Under the pieces are notes generated by a model. It did no database searches. It was not told where the DNA came from and was given only the letters and a program-made list of their open reading frames with translations. From FEN-1219 sp963817615 (lineage in GTDB: Bacteria; Pseudomonadota; Gammaproteobacteria; Steroidobacterales; Rariloculaceae): a DNA stretch of 64,000 bases. The translations under genes and the position numbers were made by a program. The first letter of the stretch is position 1. The number at the start of each line of letters is the position of its first letter. The stretch spans positions 1,550,001 through 1,614,000 of the forward strand of contig CAWFPH010000003.1 in NCBI GenBank assembly GCA_963817615.1, written 5' to 3'. Shown piece after piece: positions 54,937 to 63,655 of the stretch.

Positions 54937-56544
54937 TCAGCCGAGTGCGGTGTCCAAGTGATTACGCTCGTCGTCTTCGAAAGTGCGCGCGCCGTCGATC
55001 GGCAAGCGCAGCGTGAACCGCGTGCCTTCCCCGACCGCGGACTCGAACTCGATGGTGCCGTGATGGTGCTCGACCACGATCCGATGCGCGATCGCGAGAC
55101 CCTGGCCGGTTCCTTTGCCGAGTCCCTTGGTCGTAAAGAACGGATCGAATACCTTGTGACGGATCGCGCCGGGAATCCCGCAACCCGTGTCGCCGATCGA
55201 GATGCTGACGCTCGCGCCTTCGGCGCGCGTCGCAATCGAGATCAGGCCCTTCTTGCCGTCGTTCGCAGCGGCCATGTCGGCGATCGCGTGAGCCGCGTTC
55301 ACGACGAGATTCAAGACGACCTGATTGATCTCGGACGGATAGCAGACGACCGGTGGCAGGTCCTCTGCGAGATCGAGCGCGATGTCCGCCACGTATTTCC
55401 ACTCGTTCCGTGCGACGGTCACGGTGTTCTCGATGGCGCGGTTCAGATCGGCCGCGGTCATGTCGTCGGCCGGATGGGAGAACTCCTTCATCGCAAGCAC
55501 GATCTTCTTGATCCGCCCGATTCCCGCCGCGGCCTGGTCGATAGCCGCCGGCACCTCGCCGACCATGTAGTCGAGATCCGCGGCCTGCACCAGCCGCGCG
55601 AGCTCGGCGGCCGCGAGCGGCTCAGCCCCCTTCGCGGCCGCGACGCAAGCCTCGAGCAGCGGCTTCACGTCGCGGAAGCCCTCTGCCAGAAACGTGATGT
55701 TGTCACCCACGTATTGAGCGGGCGTGTTGATCTCGTGCGCGATGCCCGCCGCAAGCTGGCCGATTGCCTCCAGCTTCTGTGCGAGCCGCAGCTGCTCGCC
55801 CAGCCGCACCTCTTCAGTGACGTCGCGCGCGATGCCGCCGACGCGCGCAATCTCCGAGCCCTCGAAGATCGGGTAGGCACGATTGTGGATTCGCCGCACC
55901 TGCCCGTCGGGACGCACGATGCGGAAGTCGAGCTCGTAGTCCGTGCCGCTCGCGAGGCCGTTCTGGGCGTCGCGCTTGATACCGCGATCCTCCGGGTGGA
56001 TGTAGCTTTCCCACAGCTCGAGCGTCATCCCCGCGCGCGGGCGTCCCCACACTTGCTCGAACGACGGGCTCAGGTACAAGAACTCGCCGTTCAGCGCGCG
56101 CATCCACAACACTTCCGCGATCCGGGAGGCCACTTCGTCGAACCGTTGCTGGCTCGCGAGAAGATCGACCTCGAGCCGGCGGCGCTCCATCTCGCGCGTG
56201 ATCATGCGCCGCAGGACCGATTCGCTGATCGATCGTTTCAGAATGTAGTCCCGCGCGCCGCGCTTGAACGCCTCGGCCGCGAGGCGATCGTCCCCGGCGC
56301 CCGTGATCATGATCACTGCCGCATGCTCGTGCACGAATCGCACGAGCCCATCGAGACCGACCATGCCCGGCAGATAGTGATCGAGCAGCACGCAATCCGG
56401 GCGCTCGCGGCGGAAGATCTCGAGACCCTGGTTCACGTCTTCGGCCTCGAGCACCGTGAACTGCGCGTTCAGCATTCGGACGATGAGCTCCCGATCGGCG
56501 ACGTTGTCGTCGATGACGAGGATTTTCGGTCTCGAAGATTCCAT
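54937..56544 (-). CDS. REC-PAS histidine kinase
   Basis: 535 residues from an ATG with AGGGGTGG upstream. Order: receiver (KILVIDDNVADRELI, VLLDHYLPGM, ILKRSIS), PAS (RALNGEFLYLSPSFEQVWG), HisKA-like (IGQLAAGIAHEINTPAQYVG) and ATPase (GDTGCGIPGAIRHK, FFTTKGLGKGTGQGLAI). The HEINTPAQYVGDN motif is characteristic of a soluble kinase subgroup. No membrane helices. It lies 250 bp upstream of the GGDEF-EAL operon on the same strand and may feed it. The 54687-54936 gap shows nothing notable. Confidence 0.9.
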   Translation of the reverse strand: MESSRPKILVIDDNVADRELIVRMLNAQFTVLEAEDVNQGLEIFRRERPDCVLLDHYLPGMVGLDGLVRFVHEHAAVIMITGAGDDRLAAEAFKRGARDYILKRSISESVLRRMITREMERRRLEVDLLASQQRFDEVASRIAEVLWMRALNGEFLYLSPSFEQVWGRPRAGMTLELWESYIHPEDRGIKRDAQNGLASGTDYELDFRIVRPDGQVRRIHNRAYPIFEGSEIARVGGIARDVTEEVRLGEQLRLAQKLEAIGQLAAGIAHEINTPAQYVGDNITFLAEGFRDVKPLLEACVAAAKGAEPLAAAELARLVQAADLDYMVGEVPAAIDQAAAGIGRIKKIVLAMKEFSHPADDMTAADLNRAIENTVTVARNEWKYVADIALDLAEDLPPVVCYPSEINQVVLNLVVNAAHAIADMAAANDGKKGLISIATRAEGASVSISIGDTGCGIPGAIRHKVFDPFFTTKGLGKGTGQGLAIAHRIVVEHHHGTIEFESAVGEGTRFTLRLPIDGARTFEDDERNHLDTALG

Positions 56545-56771
56545 CGCGACCACCCCTGCCGCCTTGAAGCCGCGCGCTGCACTCGAGACCGCAGTCGACT
56601 GAGCGCGGCCAAACTTGAGGCGCCGAGCGCACACACCGCCGGTATTCAGGGAAAGCACTACGGTGACGGCGGGAATCGTTGGCGCTCAGCCGCCATTTGC
56701 GGCTGCGGGAACGTTGCAGCGCGACCCCCGTCGCGGTTGCACCCGCGCGCCGGGGTTAGGATCGGCCACCA

Positions 56772-58049
56772 GTGGAGCCTCGCACGACCGGAACCTTGCA
56801 TACCGAACGTTACGTTGTAGCGATGGAGCGGCTGGTCGCAGTCGTGCAGCAGCTGTCATTGGCCCGCGATCTCACCGCCGTGATGGCGATCGTCCGCGCC
56901 GCAGCCCGTGAGCTCACCGGGGCCGACGGGGCGACTTTCGTCCTCCGCGACGGCGACTCCTGCCACTACGCCGACGAGGACGCGATCGCTCCGCTCTGGA
57001 AGGGTAGACGCTTTCCGATCTCCTCCTGCATCAGCGGCTGGTCGATGACTCATCGCCGCGAGGCCGTCATCGAGGACATCTTTGCGGACCCGCGGATCCC
57101 GCACGAGGCGTACCGTGCGACCTTCGTCAAAAGCGTGCTGATGGTGCCGATCCGCCGGTTCGATCCGATCGGCGCCATCGGCAACTATTGGGCGCAGCGT
57201 CATCTACCGACCGGCGACGAGATCAAGGTGCTGCAAGCGCTCGCCGACACCACCGCCGTCGCGCTCGAGAACGTGCAGGTGTACGCCGAGCTCGAGCGCC
57301 GCGTGCAGGACCGCACGGCGGAGCTCGAGCTCGCAAATGCGGACCTCGAAAGCTTTTGCCATTCGGTCTCCCACGACCTGCGTGCTCCCGTTCGGGCAAT
57401 CGGGGGCTTTTGCAACCTGATCGCAAAGGATCACGGCGCGATGCTCGATGCCGAGATCGAGCGCAAGCTCGGGGTCATCAGGGGCGAAGCGCAGCGCATG
57501 GGCACGCTGATCGACGACCTGCTCGCGTTCTCGCGGCTCGGCCGCAAAGCGCTGAAGCCCGCCATGCTGAACATGACCGGTATCGTGCAGCGCGTGTTCG
57601 AGCGGCTGTCGCGCGAGAGCAGCGCAAGCGTCGAGCTCAAGCTCGAGCCGCTGCCGCAAGGCTACGGCGACCAGAGTTTGCTGGAGCAAGTGTGGGTGAA
57701 CCTGTTGTCGAACGCGATCAAATTTTCGGCGAAAAGGACATCGCCCGTGATCGTCGTCGGCGGGCGGGACGACGCCGGCGAAACCACCTACTTCGTCCGC
57801 GACAACGGAGCCGGCTTCGAGCCGCGGCAGGCGGGAAGACTGTTCGAGCCGTTTCAACGTCTGCACCATGAGCGCGAGTATCCGGGTAGCGGCGTCGGGC
57901 TCGCGCTCGCTCATCGAATCGTGACCCGCCACGGCGGCCGCATCTCGGCGACGGCCGCACCGGACGCCGGCGCGACGTTCACTTTCACCCTGCCCGCACA
58001 GACGGACGGCGCTTTCGGCGCGCCGACGGCCGGCGGCCTCGCCTCCTAG
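56772..58049 (+). CDS. GAF-domain sensor histidine kinase
   Basis: 425 residues. The GAF domain (residues about 20-170) has FVLRDGDSCHYADEDAIAPL and FPISSCISGWSMTHRREAVI. HisKA is CHSVSHDLRAPVRAIGG and the ATPase region is FVRDNGAGFEPRQAG, YPGSGVGLALAHRIVTRHGG. Its kinase core is very like that of the CHASE8-like kinase at 49456, so the two are paralogues. The start is a GTG at 56772; an ATG at 56823 is less supported. Its stop overlaps the mtfA stop on the other strand (CTAG). Confidence 0.88.
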   Translation: MEPRTTGTLHTERYVVAMERLVAVVQQLSLARDLTAVMAIVRAAARELTGADGATFVLRDGDSCHYADEDAIAPLWKGRRFPISSCISGWSMTHRREAVIEDIFADPRIPHEAYRATFVKSVLMVPIRRFDPIGAIGNYWAQRHLPTGDEIKVLQALADTTAVALENVQVYAELERRVQDRTAELELANADLESFCHSVSHDLRAPVRAIGGFCNLIAKDHGAMLDAEIERKLGVIRGEAQRMGTLIDDLLAFSRLGRKALKPAMLNMTGIVQRVFERLSRESSASVELKLEPLPQGYGDQSLLEQVWVNLLSNAIKFSAKRTSPVIVVGGRDDAGETTYFVRDNGAGFEPRQAGRLFEPFQRLHHEREYPGSGVGLALAHRIVTRHGGRISATAAPDAGATFTFTLPAQTDGAFGAPTAGGLAS

Positions 58050-58804
58050 CGCCGCGCAGCCGGATCCTGGCGGAAGAACGCGCGCAGCTGCGTGTACACC
58101 GCCGGATACTCCTTGCGGAAGCGCACCGGCACGTCGAAGAACATCTCACTGCAGACCGCGAAGAACTCGGCAGGGTCCTCTGCGGCGTAGGGGTCGAGCC
58201 ACGGCTTGCGGCCGCGGTCGAGCTGGGCGAGCAGCGCCTCGTAGGCGTCGTCGAAGGCCGCTACCCAATCCTCGAGCCGCATGCCCGAGTGCAACGGCGG
58301 CACGCCGTCTGCCTCGCCGTCGAGCATGTCGAGCTTATGGGTGAACTCGTGCACCACCACGTTGTAGCCGTCGCCGCGGCCGCTCTCGGCCACCTCGCTC
58401 CAAGCGAGAATCACGGGACCGTGCTGCCACGCCTCGCCGCTCAACACGTCGTCGCTCGAGTGCACTATGCCGTCCTCGTCGACGAACTCGCGGTTGCGCA
58501 CGAGGAACTCGTCGGGATAGACGATCACCGACGCAAAGCCCGCGTAGCAGTCGAGACCGAGCTCGAGGATCGGTAGGCACGCGAGCGCCGCTATTCGCAC
58601 CCGCATCGATTCCTCGAGCGCAAATCCGCCGGCCGCCTCGAATCGCTTCTCGTGCATGAACAGCAAGGCGAGGTCGCGAAGCCGCCGCTCGGCGTCCTGC
58701 GGCAGCCGCGCGAGCACGGGGCTCGCAGCGAGCGCGGCGCGCCAAACATCGTCCGGAATCGAGCCGCGCGCGAGCACGCGGCGCCGCCGCCAAGCTCTGA
58801 ACAT
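58046..58804 (-). CDS. mtfA: MtfA-type zinc metallopeptidase (M90)
   Basis: 252 residues with the zinc motif VVHEFTHKLD and a downstream acidic EFFAVCSEMFF. IHSSDDVLSGEAWQHGPVIL is a family signature. E. coli MtfA binds the repressor Mlc and has aminopeptidase activity, linking it to glucose-PTS control; no PTS genes are here. It ends at the stop of the convergent kinase gene. Confidence 0.92.
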   Translation of the reverse strand: MFRAWRRRRVLARGSIPDDVWRAALAASPVLARLPQDAERRLRDLALLFMHEKRFEAAGGFALEESMRVRIAALACLPILELGLDCYAGFASVIVYPDEFLVRNREFVDEDGIVHSSDDVLSGEAWQHGPVILAWSEVAESGRGDGYNVVVHEFTHKLDMLDGEADGVPPLHSGMRLEDWVAAFDDAYEALLAQLDRGRKPWLDPYAAEDPAEFFAVCSEMFFDVPVRFRKEYPAVYTQLRAFFRQDPAARR

Positions 58805-58842
58805 CGATCCGCGAGCCGCCGTTGCGGCGCCCGGCCTCCTGC

Positions 58843-59754
58843 TTAGGTCAGGTGCTGCTTGAAGAACGCAATCGTGCGCTGCCAGGCGAGCGTCGCGGCA
58901 GCCTCGTCATAGCGGGGCGTGGAGTTGTTGTGAAAGCCGTGATTCGTGCCGTCGTAGCGGTGCATCTCGTACTGGACGTGCGCCGCCTCGAGCGCGGCCT
59001 CGTAGTCGGGCCATAGGGCATTGATGCGCTCGTCGTTGCCTGCGAACTGCAGGAGCAGCGGCGCTTTGATCTTGGGCACCTCGGCCGCCGCCGGCGGCGC
59101 GCCATAGAACGGCACGCCGGCATTCAGATCTGCGCCGAGCGCAACGGCCAGGTTGTTGACCATGCCGCCTCCCCAGCAGAATCCCACGGCGCCGAGCTTG
59201 CCGTTGGACAACTCGTGCGGCTTGAGCCAGCGCGCGCTGTTCACCATGTCTTGGCGCAGCTTCGCCTGATCGAGCCCCGCCTGCCGCGTCCGGCCGTCGT
59301 CGTCGTTGCCGGGATAGCCCCCGGCCGGGGCTAGGCCGTCCGGCGCAAGCGCGAGAAAACCCTCGACCGCGACACGCCTCGCGACGTCCTCGACGTACGG
59401 GTTGAGCCCGCGGTTCTCGTGGATGACGAGCACGGCCGGAAACTTGCCGTCGCGGGCCGGGTGCACGAGGTAGCCGCGCATGCTGCCCGAGTTGCCGCCC
59501 GGAGAGGAATACTCGACGTACTTCGCCTTGATGCGCGGATCTGTGAAGGAGATGGTCTGCGCCTCGACGTACCGAGGAAACAACGCCTGGGCCATCGCGA
59601 GCGCCGACACGCCGCCGATGACGATCGCGCTCGCACGGGCGAGGAATTCGCGCCGCTCGATTCGGCCGTGGCAATACTCGTCGTAGAGCTCGTAGATCCG
59701 CGGATCGATGTCTGCGGGCGGAACGCGAAACGGCTCGAGCTCTTGCGCGGACAT
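58843..59754 (-). CDS. Tat-exported dienelactone hydrolase-family protein
   Basis: 303 residues from an ATG with GGGGAG upstream. Residues about 30-65 carry a twin-arginine signal (ERREFLARASAIVIGGVSAL). The alpha/beta hydrolase domain has the nucleophile cysteine in GAVGFCWGGGMV, an aspartate in QFAGNDERI and the histidine in GTNHGFHNNS. The DLH family cleaves lactones and enol-esters from aromatic breakdown; being exported suggests another ester substrate. It neighbours mtfA and the DUF6152-like gene. Confidence 0.88.
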   Translation of the reverse strand: MSAQELEPFRVPPADIDPRIYELYDEYCHGRIERREFLARASAIVIGGVSALAMAQALFPRYVEAQTISFTDPRIKAKYVEYSSPGGNSGSMRGYLVHPARDGKFPAVLVIHENRGLNPYVEDVARRVAVEGFLALAPDGLAPAGGYPGNDDDGRTRQAGLDQAKLRQDMVNSARWLKPHELSNGKLGAVGFCWGGGMVNNLAVALGADLNAGVPFYGAPPAAAEVPKIKAPLLLQFAGNDERINALWPDYEAALEAAHVQYEMHRYDGTNHGFHNNSTPRYDEAAATLAWQRTIAFFKQHLT

Positions 59755-59848
59755 CGTGGGACTCCCCGATTCGTAAGCGTGACCCCGGTTCAAAGAGCGC
59801 CTGGGCGCACGTTCGCACGCCGCCCGCTTGGCCCCTTGCCAATCACTG

Positions 59849-59854
59849 TATAAT
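59849..59854 (+). promoter_or_regulatory. TATAAT -10 element before the DUF6152-like gene
   Basis: A perfect TATAAT 45 bp upstream of the ATG at 59900, with a possible -35 TTGGCC at 59828 (15-bp spacer, short). Consensus -10 sites are rare in this GC-rich sequence. Confidence 0.45.
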
Positions 59855-59899
59855 CATCGTAGGTTGGCCGCGCGCTCGATTGCAAACGGGGGGGTGGGC

Positions 59900-60367
59900 A
59901 TGAAAACTTCATCGCTACGCAGGCACGCCAGCGGCGCGTCGATCTTGGTTGCGGCCGCACTCGGCATCTCCACGCCAGCGCTTGCGCACCATTCGTTTGC
60001 AATGTACGACCAGGCGCAGACGAAAACCGTCACCGGCAAGCTCACGCGGTTCATCCCGGGCGCCAATCATGCGCAGCTGTACTTCGAGCTCGTCGACGAC
60101 AACGGCAAAAGGCTGCTCGGTCCGGACGGCAAGCCGCTCGTCTGGGGTGTCGAGACCGGACCCGCCGCAACCATTGCGAAGCAAGGCGTCACGGTCAAGT
60201 CGTTTCCGCTCGGCACCGTGCTCACCGTCACGCTGAACCCGCTGCGCGACGGCCGGCCGTTCGGCGCGCTTGCAAGCGGCGCGCAGCTCGTCAAGTGCGG
60301 CATGGAAGTTCCGAAGGGCGGCTGCAACGAAAAAACCGGCCAGGTCTTGCTGACCTCGCGCAATTAG
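59900..60367 (+). CDS. Small exported DUF6152-like protein (second copy)
   Basis: 155 residues; signal peptide cleaved at STPALA-HHSFAMYD. Shared with the copy at 40495: AHHSF, then KTVTGKLTRFIPGANHAQLY and SFPLGTVLTVTLNPLRDGRP. A GGGGGGGTGG site precedes the ATG. It is 64 bp upstream of an exported amidohydrolase and probably in its operon. Family function unknown. Confidence 0.82.
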   Translation: MKTSSLRRHASGASILVAAALGISTPALAHHSFAMYDQAQTKTVTGKLTRFIPGANHAQLYFELVDDNGKRLLGPDGKPLVWGVETGPAATIAKQGVTVKSFPLGTVLTVTLNPLRDGRPFGALASGAQLVKCGMEVPKGGCNEKTGQVLLTSRN

Positions 60368-60431
60368 CTCGTTCAATGCCGCGCTCGCGGCGCCGCGGTG
60401 CCGCGGCCTTGGCCAGACGGGGGACTCGACA

Positions 60432-62123
60432 ATGACGGATCGACGCTGCGCGCGCGCGCTCGGGCTTGGACGCGCCGTGCTCCTGATCGGCTTCGCGCTG
60501 ACCGCCCAGCCGCTGCTCGCGCAGTCGGCGTCCTGTCCGCTCGGGCGCGATCTATTACTCGTCAACGGCCACATCCACACGATGGACGCGCGCGACTCCG
60601 TCGTTTCGACCGCGCAGATCATCGGCAATCGCTTTGCGGTCGTCGGCGGCCGGCCCGCGGCGACGCCGTGCACGGACCGCATCGATCTCAACGGCCGTAC
60701 GGTCGTCCCGGGGCTGATCGACAACCACAACCATATTCTGCTGCTGGGGCTGAGGCCGGGCCACGACACGCGGCTCGAGAACGCGCACTCGATCGCCGCC
60801 GTGCTCGACACGCTGCGCGCGAAGACCGCTACCGTGCCCGACGGTGAGTGGATCACTTCGATCGGCGGCTTCGACATCAACCAGTTCACGCCGCCGCCGG
60901 CCGCGCCGCGCTTCCCGACGCTTGCGGAGCTCGATGCGGTGACGCCGCGCCATCCGGTGTTCATCCAACAGTCGTTCTCCGGGCCGGCGGTCACGAACAG
61001 CTTGGGCAAGCGTTTCTTCGAGAGCCGCAAGATCGAGGTCGGCGCCGACGGGTCGCTCGCAGGCGGCTTTCAGGTGCCGAACCCGACCACGCGCGCGCTG
61101 TTTGCGCTACGGCAGATGCAGACGTTCGACGATCAGAAGCGCGGCACTCTCGACGCGATGCGCTACGCCGCAAGCCTCGGCATCACGACGCATCTCGACG
61201 AGGGCGCGTTTCCGGCAAGCGGCACGCCGAGCGACGGTGCGGCGCACGCCGACGATCACTACTACGACGCATTGCTCGCGCTCTACCACGAAGGTGCGCT
61301 GATCAACCGCTTCAGGCTCGACTTTCTCTACATGGAAGCAGACCCTGCGACACCGAAGCTCAAAGCACGGCTCGCGGACGCGTTCCCGAAGTTCGGCGCC
61401 GACATGCTGAAGACGGTCGGCATCGGGGAGTTCACGGGCGGCGACAGCGCGATCATTGCGCAAGCGTCCCCGGCATGGGAGAACGGCACGAAGCTGGTCG
61501 CGCAGGCCGGTTGGCGCAACGAGAATCACTCGCTCACGCAAGGCGATTTCAAGACGATCATCGACGGCTGGGACGCAGTGAACGCGTCGCTGCCGCCGCC
61601 CGGCATCACGAAGCTGCGCTGGGTGCTCGCACATGCGCCGTTCATCACGCCGGAGTACATCGCGAAGCTCAAGGCGCTCGGCGGCGGCGTCAGCGTGCTC
61701 GGCGGCTGGCGCTGGCTCTCGGGCACCGCCCAGCAGAACGGCCCGCCGTTCCGCACGCTGCACGACAGCGGCATCCCCATCGGCATGAGCTCCGACGGCA
61801 TGCAGATCTCGCCGCTGAACCCGTGGATCGGCCTGTACTACGTGGTGACCGGCAAGAATGCACGCGGCGAGCTGATCAACGCGGGCCAAACGCTCGAGCG
61901 CAACCAGGCCATCAAGCTCTATACCGCTGCAAACGGCTGGTTCTTGGGCGAGGAGAAGCTGCTCGGCACGATCGAGCCCGGCAAGTACGCCGACCTCGTG
62001 GTGCTGAGCGCCGACTACTTCGATCCGAAGGCCGTGCCGGACGACGCAATCGTGAACATCCGCTCGCTGTTGACCGTCGTCGACGGCAAGATCGTCCACG
62101 GCTCAGTGGCCGACCTTCGCTAG
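60432..62123 (+). CDS. Exported amidohydrolase (amidohydrolase_3/YtcJ family)
   Basis: 563 residues with a signal peptide ending near PLLAQ. Metal-site features: HxH in PGLIDNHNHILLLG, a histidine in GITTHLDEGAFPAS, HAPFITPEYIAKL and the aspartate in GMSSDGMQISPLNPWIG. The C-terminus IEPGKYADLVVLSADYFDP is the standard amidohydrolase tail. It probably hydrolyses an amide or cyclic amide in the periplasm. It follows a DUF6152-like gene and converges on a GDTLV-family gene. Confidence 0.88.
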   Translation: MTDRRCARALGLGRAVLLIGFALTAQPLLAQSASCPLGRDLLLVNGHIHTMDARDSVVSTAQIIGNRFAVVGGRPAATPCTDRIDLNGRTVVPGLIDNHNHILLLGLRPGHDTRLENAHSIAAVLDTLRAKTATVPDGEWITSIGGFDINQFTPPPAAPRFPTLAELDAVTPRHPVFIQQSFSGPAVTNSLGKRFFESRKIEVGADGSLAGGFQVPNPTTRALFALRQMQTFDDQKRGTLDAMRYAASLGITTHLDEGAFPASGTPSDGAAHADDHYYDALLALYHEGALINRFRLDFLYMEADPATPKLKARLADAFPKFGADMLKTVGIGEFTGGDSAIIAQASPAWENGTKLVAQAGWRNENHSLTQGDFKTIIDGWDAVNASLPPPGITKLRWVLAHAPFITPEYIAKLKALGGGVSVLGGWRWLSGTAQQNGPPFRTLHDSGIPIGMSSDGMQISPLNPWIGLYYVVTGKNARGELINAGQTLERNQAIKLYTAANGWFLGEEKLLGTIEPGKYADLVVLSADYFDPKAVPDDAIVNIRSLLTVVDGKIVHGSVADLR

Positions 62124-62163
62124 CCCCGCCTCGGCGCGCGAGCCGCGGCATGGCCGTGGCCGG

Positions 62164-62985
62164 CTACTTCGAGGACTTCAGGCGCATGCGCGCGGCGCCG
62201 GTCTTCGGATCGGCGAACTCGCGATTGTCCTCGCAGACGTACTCGTAGAGCTTGTAGTCCGGCTTGCGCTGATATTCCCACGTGAACTTCCACGGCTCGG
62301 CGAGGTACACCGGATCCGTGATCGTGATCTGATCCTCGAAGTGATCGTCGTCGATGACGCGCATTCGCTCGGAGATCCGCATCTCGGGCGAATGCGGCAC
62401 GTTGCGGAACTGCACGCTTTCCTTGATGCCGACCGTGTCGACGACGAGCGTGTCGCCGTCCCAGCGGCCGGTCGAGTGCCCCCAGAACCCGGGCTCTGCG
62501 TCGTCGATCGGTACGGGCTTCTCGCCCATGTAGATGCGGCGCACCTGGTTGTACGCCTCTTGGATGATGGTGAATTGGCCGCGCGTCTGCAGCACCTCCA
62601 TCGGGAACATGCCGGCCATCATCGCGGGCATTCCGTCCGGGATGCAGTGGGTGTAGCCCGTCGCGATCGGCTCGCCGCGCTCGTTCGCCTCGCGGATCTT
62701 CTGCTGCTCGGCCTGATAGGCCGCAAGATACTCCGGCTTGAGCGGCGGCGGCGGCATCGGCGGCGGCGGCGGCAGCTTCGGCAGCGCCGCGCCCGCGTCG
62801 GTTACGAGGCTCGCCGAGGACGGAGGATAGCGCTCCCAGGTTCCGCCGAAATCCCGTTTGGGGCCCGCGGCCGAATCCGAGCGGCTGTGCGTGACGCCCT
62901 GTGCGTTCGCGGTCGCAACGCCGAGCAGCGACGCAAGCATGACCGCGCTCGTTACGGTACCCGCGAGGAAGTCTTGTTTGCTCAT
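62164..62985 (-). CDS. Exported protein of the GDTLVVDT family (third full-length member)
   Basis: 273 residues with a signal peptide ending near TANAQ. A proline-rich stretch (PKLPPPPPMPPPPLKPEY, near residue 70) precedes the core, which has IYMGEKPVPIDDAEPGFWGH, RWDGDTLVVDTVGIKESVQF and YKLYEYVCEDNREF. It lies 11 bp downstream of a DUF6152-like gene on the same strand, so the two form a pair, as at 39591-40917. Function unknown. Confidence 0.8.
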   Translation of the reverse strand: MSKQDFLAGTVTSAVMLASLLGVATANAQGVTHSRSDSAAGPKRDFGGTWERYPPSSASLVTDAGAALPKLPPPPPMPPPPLKPEYLAAYQAEQQKIREANERGEPIATGYTHCIPDGMPAMMAGMFPMEVLQTRGQFTIIQEAYNQVRRIYMGEKPVPIDDAEPGFWGHSTGRWDGDTLVVDTVGIKESVQFRNVPHSPEMRISERMRVIDDDHFEDQITITDPVYLAEPWKFTWEYQRKPDYKLYEYVCEDNREFADPKTGAARMRLKSSK

Positions 62986-62996
62986 GGCGCGCCCCG

Positions 62997-63401
62997 CTAC
63001 TCGATCGTCGCGGGACCGGCAGGTCCGCCGTTCGAGAACTTGCGGCCGTCCGCGAGCGTGACTTGCTTGAGCAGCGCGCCCGGCTCGCCCGTGCGCAGCG
63101 GGGCAACGATCACGGTGAGCTGATCGCCCGGCTTGATCATGTTGAACTTCCAACCGACGCGATTCAGGATGCCGGGATTCGCGCATTCGATCGTCCAGTC
63201 CTCGTGCCCTTGGTTGCCCTTCGGCACGTCGAGCTCGATGTATACGTGCGGGTTCTGCCAAGTGAAGTCCTTGACCGTGCCCGCGAGCTTGATCTGCTTG
63301 ACCGGCTCGAACATCGCGAATGAATGGTGGGCGTGCGCAGCGCCCGCGCAGCCCAAGGCGCAGAGCACGACGAGCCCCGAGACTCGGGTATTGAGCGTCA
63401 T
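62997..63401 (-). CDS. Small exported DUF6152-like protein (third copy)
   Basis: 134 residues from an ATG with AAGGGGG upstream. Signal peptide ends AAHA-HHSFAMFEP. KLAGTVKDFTWQNPHVYIEL and PGDQLTVIVAPLRTGEPGA match the other copies. First in a two-gene operon with the GDTLVVDT-family gene. A palindromic promoter-like site lies 25 bp upstream. Confidence 0.84.
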   Translation of the reverse strand: MTLNTRVSGLVVLCALGCAGAAHAHHSFAMFEPVKQIKLAGTVKDFTWQNPHVYIELDVPKGNQGHEDWTIECANPGILNRVGWKFNMIKPGDQLTVIVAPLRTGEPGALLKQVTLADGRKFSNGGPAGPATIE

Positions 63402-63425
63402 ATTTTCCAAACCCCCTTGGACGAT

Positions 63426-63444
63426 GTGCACAGTATAGGTGCAC
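63426..63444 (-). promoter_or_regulatory. Palindromic operator around the -10 of the DUF6152 operon
   Basis: GTGCAC occurs at 63426-63431 and 63439-63444, flanking TATACT (minus strand), a good -10 element. A repressor bound to both would cover the promoter. The other side of the 254-bp divergent spacer has CTTGT-N9-ACAAG at 63609-63627. Confidence 0.45.
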
Positions 63445-63655
63445 GCACGCGCGCAGGTAAGGCTCGTCATTGTGCGCGAATGTACCCGATCGTTTGTCCG
63501 GCGTCGGGGTCGCCGCATCGTGTCGCGGCCCCGCGATCATGGGCGAGCGCAACTCAAGCGTCATACACGATGTTTTGTGACGGTACACCGCGACTCGTCG
63601 GGCCGCGCCTTGTTGTGATCGCACAAGACGCCGATTCCATTTCCATGTATTCCGA

